This document shows positions 63,701-64,000 of a DNA stretch of 64,000 nt, one piece after another. This stretch comes from a virus. Below the pieces are notes generated by a model, which was given only the letters and a program-made list of their open reading frames with translations, searched no databases and had not been told where the DNA came from. The DNA lies in IMG/VR virus record IMGVR_UViG_3300044970_002549, positions 1-64,000 of that record; one strand, 5' to 3'. The translations under genes were made by a program, and so were the position numbers. The stretch's first letter is position 1; each line of letters begins with the position of its first letter.

Positions 63701-64000
63701 TATGTCAAGGCAGGTGGAGACACCGCGGCAATAAAATACGGCGAGCTAAACACGTCTCCACGCGAGGCTCGCCCAATGCTTGGGACATATATCCAGCGCC
63801 TTGCTAATGCTGAAGGATGGCGTCCGCCAACGGCTGCCCCATACCGTGGCCTGCCTGAGGTTGGACCATCAATATTGCGAAACGGCAAGGCTCAGGCTGG
63901 AGTTGGATCGCTTATCGACTTTGCCCAAATGGCCGCAAGCGGAACGCTCAACGCAGCTAACGCGGCTGCATCAGTTGGCCTTAACGCCCTATCACTTGTT
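54794..64000 (+). CDS. giant tape measure protein with two zincin motifs, 3' end beyond window
   Basis: A single frame runs from GTG 54794 (after GGGGGAAC) to the window end: 3,069 codons without stop. It has helical early parts, a Gly-rich linker near residue 785-805, HEIAH at about 917, hydrophobic helices at about 1730-1860 (for example LVVAKLLFGFIAANPLLA), coiled coils at about 2330-2480, and GGPVGAGTYMVGERGPEM near 2695, a typical tape-measure C-terminal motif. After that comes THEIGHSVMER at about 2889 with a downstream ESWAESYAEHY, a complete zincin set. It sets tail length and may help cross the cell wall. Confidence 0.85.
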   Translation, partial: MAEENVARVGIALDSAAFQDGVSRALRDIDRLLSGLKTLQNANRQLSLASGGGLFGTGSRSPVANFARDINRTAIPALRDMERNALRVGGAVRRSMTEMSRMASVAEQAQVRQERAILAGERRAMSSRRGRGGRYRDEGLFGAVPADPRVGSFEDPRSPSGKIAARYVLRTLEELITSEAESYPRIMQPRPRGGAGRQASVGSEQTVSSVASKFAPGRIFNTSTNLEEGLPVTIVGPGGEKFVLSGNGRVMGMRRLSQQQQGRVPIVSAVETFVAGNPSLFGGAEGVEETLRQVAKIAKAKQTPILTRELTQTIEQIGAREAGKLGLGLNTRTAMSEAEMAMAVSKLLQRPPTGLAKGTPGKVLSGGGEPVREFISQVLEVLPPQVVRSRYQTSSGESNKQFQQLLEGVAMSSAYGSNPATEAMITRLLEGGKTGLPPALSGALRKNLGPQLTLRGRIASGEIPAEMDPIYNNLPQAIELLTQAQKSYGPRFMAEQIGTQQGMEPASPQALKLAQAMRKAGTAGLPAFFESIAQYGKRAVSATAPTLGLDPGAFVADPEAAIRIASEAASKFASHKGPKTEGILSSIVEAAIREFATPEVIQPVAKKAAKGAAARTVEKAVETKVEQVAEAVAEAVTDPRATSMRRPESERFFKVNPRAIGTAAGSERARSGGYVPYGEASEAQRGKYNMTLLGGYAELEKQYEEAQKEAEYMKENFATRPGATPHASVQKAEALRAKLTELRGVMIERGLHKPTMAEQIAELFTGPSSSSSGLTPTRTSGGGGGGGGGGRRRGPSGGGGGGEEEEKTPKWIQSFQGALAASGLDPQTLKYMTSGFKFGATQAAIEPGLFSQSRASLEALQQFAAVRQLSMVQMSRGLVGSGANGFWQPQEAGERGGIALGGFGARTAAPLLRTMIHEIAHGTFESLVAGGYKPQTKVEMYGPKGEALGPVNARQMLAPFKETTASGHVDPAFYRSQAMISKAGGALLPQLAFHRMVEEVMPQGHLTEGIGLGKFSQLLTPHLKEFASPEQSTAAEEFVKFSARIMEATNNFTQGGIGKGGALSVLSEGLQQLGASSKAFPSTFFLEAASVVGNTLKNLEAGDPDNLTKVAKSLMNAAALTIGEGEFRPGVAVASNAAKEVANYLASASIEEKAAIALGANPKLLGDTSFNPGNEGHVQKVNEAIANISRVASETSRGVAVARFVGGQRVETPYAAAAGLLGPAAPGTLAAQTSPLQFPGGSLAQRMAYYGSQSTGQRGMESAIPGAYLRAKEGQFIGMGPAYQQAYASARNRQELEAGIKSSAKSEYVQSANAAMRYAEVQSRLNLIVQNGNVNFSQLSRVLTDAGTGFTVSAANALKFAAAIAVGQQITGSIVGVFEHLKGGILGFNAMLESASVGFTTLFKNAGRSVRDAESETAKTITTLREFANVTNFRFGDLETAALRMQAFGFEVDTARAALKKQMPVLYEVNNVLERNATGLKTFRGALVNIGDAVAALGGEDDKLRRITYALGQMNSAGRVYQNDMMQLANAGIAGYDILAKALLQEISASPELKKANAAIYNKLMNPETAVEEVRRLAKSGRLFGPGAVQAILKGLEERYGGGMKAFSRTFQGAMTTVADTSQSLVATAFNPLFSVVRDLTIQLADFLQQPEAEAGAKNLAKAVLSVSNAIRTGLPSALSTADKILSSITGTFGSLAGSAAEGTSSLGGFVRNTIKGLSTFGDVLENSVIRKFGSALVVAKLLFGFIAANPLLATLTAGTAGIGFLATAIQENQFGLGTAFQKIAVPLEQTLENLGNNIMPSLSNTLTAAAGVIGATIASIMTAISPLLEIILNVLNIVTSAVKPFSSVLGVALALFIGKKVLIDGVASAMARFAMFTEKAAGSVDNMKMKWFAGRELQAFERFGNTTMGAQMVAPQYNKQGELTQAGKVQFGQFGGAGMGYSSPLLYKIFMAQMKEMAGAQGFEFQNLAGDPTGAEKLTLETTPIAKEQALSALSWLKGLKTSDPEKYKETLAAATPSERLQLEEAMNAGLRTVVSGLRAFKAELDKLPTVMQKLGYIGQIAFDKIGTLAGAATGLGLTLSTLGGLMNNEALVGFGSTLATVGIATSGLVMTFTQLKQALGPYGFAGAIGGAISALGLLAAAAYEDHKTKQDDAKSALSDLGSLQSIIGPDALQAEYGNLIEGLSRSYELGFDLTDEQKASLAAARERLEVLRAQIREDRMENYTGKGSARYTMEKNKETIRNYAIRGYTPEQIAEFTGLNLDYVKNLFENMVQDGSEAGQEYIKILTQQLDATGEALQKAKDILEKATEAFERPLNRLMSRVQTLISELFADEKEKLQEESRTALGNIEVLYNGEMIRLGVLEEQHRILTEQRQEMEEMQRLEDLRTKASEAALEMFDAGTDPLERARAARDAARDLFSESEQIRLDQMGKTIEEAKTSVPYMATSEDYDLRIKALEVDQQERQRVLTETIDDLMRKVKNGKLSAEEAKKMLQDAFADTGLDLAVASAQGYDFMEHFSSGFMDALQKNIDLTFKRLPALISAAVRALREDAAYKKAQAELSEILNPTPLDKNISGAEMAAEQKRLIERAKRTLQALQLAENVPGQTAEQKKALTGQMSSIAMYIRKLEKNPFAANLNYSESEKTLLTENFGNQTNAALGKLFALFGYDTVLQWVFGGVPMASRPGNINPRASGGPVGAGTYMVGERGPEMLQMFPNGGGYVVPNHKLPSHMRSSAAALGGGVMGRAWGGGVGITNPEVPVGRSTLQTPLTDIANIVGGNVQRIRPAAFTRTVTYDFPWGKIVIDRSIHDDVVSRFPISKMQEYAEFAMSSGRPGTFSEKNPFELHLTPRVTDREAVAFAQSDLVGVEWHGKTGLNFPDDESFRQLLTHEIGHSVMERSAPRGLHPIFRPMQGIVPPMYKKIFGLMAGRTQGNIARGMGLSGWDDNAISSSGYGQESWAESYAEHYTNYVKAGGDTAAIKYGELNTSPREARPMLGTYIQRLANAEGWRPPTAAPYRGLPEVGPSILRNGKAQAGVGSLIDFAQMAASGTLNAANAAASVGLNALSLV

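Overview
The window is part of the genome of a tailed double-stranded DNA bacteriophage. It encodes a terminase, an HK97-type portal, prohead protease and capsid, head-tail joining proteins, tail tube, tail assembly chaperones and a giant tape measure protein. The tape-measure and tail-chaperone pattern indicates a long-tailed, siphovirus-like particle. No integrase, immunity repressor or ribosomal gene is visible, so a lytic phage is more likely than a prophage. The host cannot be named. Consensus sigma70-type promoters (TTGACN, 17 nt, TANNNT), GGAGG ribosome sites and several apparently leaderless starts would suit Actinobacteria or similar groups, but that is inference.

Layout. (1) 1-2171, minus: tail fibre or collar-like protein cut by the window edge, two tail or baseplate-like proteins, two small proteins. 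(2) 2199-4107, plus: terminase small and large subunits. (3) 4118-17774, mostly minus: many small accessory proteins (several zinc ribbons), a sugar-nucleotide epimerase, three glycosyltransferase-like proteins, an RlpA-like barrel protein and a tRNA-Ile(UAU). Plus-strand islands carry HTH, ParB-like and HExxH metallopeptidase-like genes. (4) 17775-18517: noncoding divergent control region with iteron-like repeats and a near-consensus DnaA box. (5) 18518-35001, plus: about thirty small, mostly unrecognised genes. Most stand in units that each carry a promoter, a hairpin in the 5' leader just before the ribosome site and, in the right half, a UUCG-type terminator followed by a C-rich, quadruplex-prone spacer. 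A probable structured RNA of about 360 nt lies near 26.15-26.51 kb. (6) 35268-44797, minus: HNH, thioredoxin, SSB, RusA resolvase, DnaC-like loader, RecB/Cas4-like nuclease, Erf-like annealing protein, XRE regulator, second HNH, cytosine methyltransferase, zinc ribbon and a portal fused to a HAD phosphatase. (7) 45015-64000, plus: prohead protease, capsid, connectors, two tail-tube paralogues, frameshifting chaperones, and a tape measure of at least 3,069 codons running off the window. A metallophosphoesterase and a lysine-rich peptide lie here on the minus strand.

How it works together. Head genes are split: terminase at the left, portal at the end of the minus replication operon, and protease plus capsid divergent from the portal behind a promoter with a palindromic operator. 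The recombination set (SSB, RusA, loader, nuclease, annealing protein) suggests replication that recruits a host or out-of-window helicase and polymerase. The early-type region (5) looks like a bank of insulated single-gene units that may act on the host. Its regular regulatory grammar is the most unusual thing in the window.
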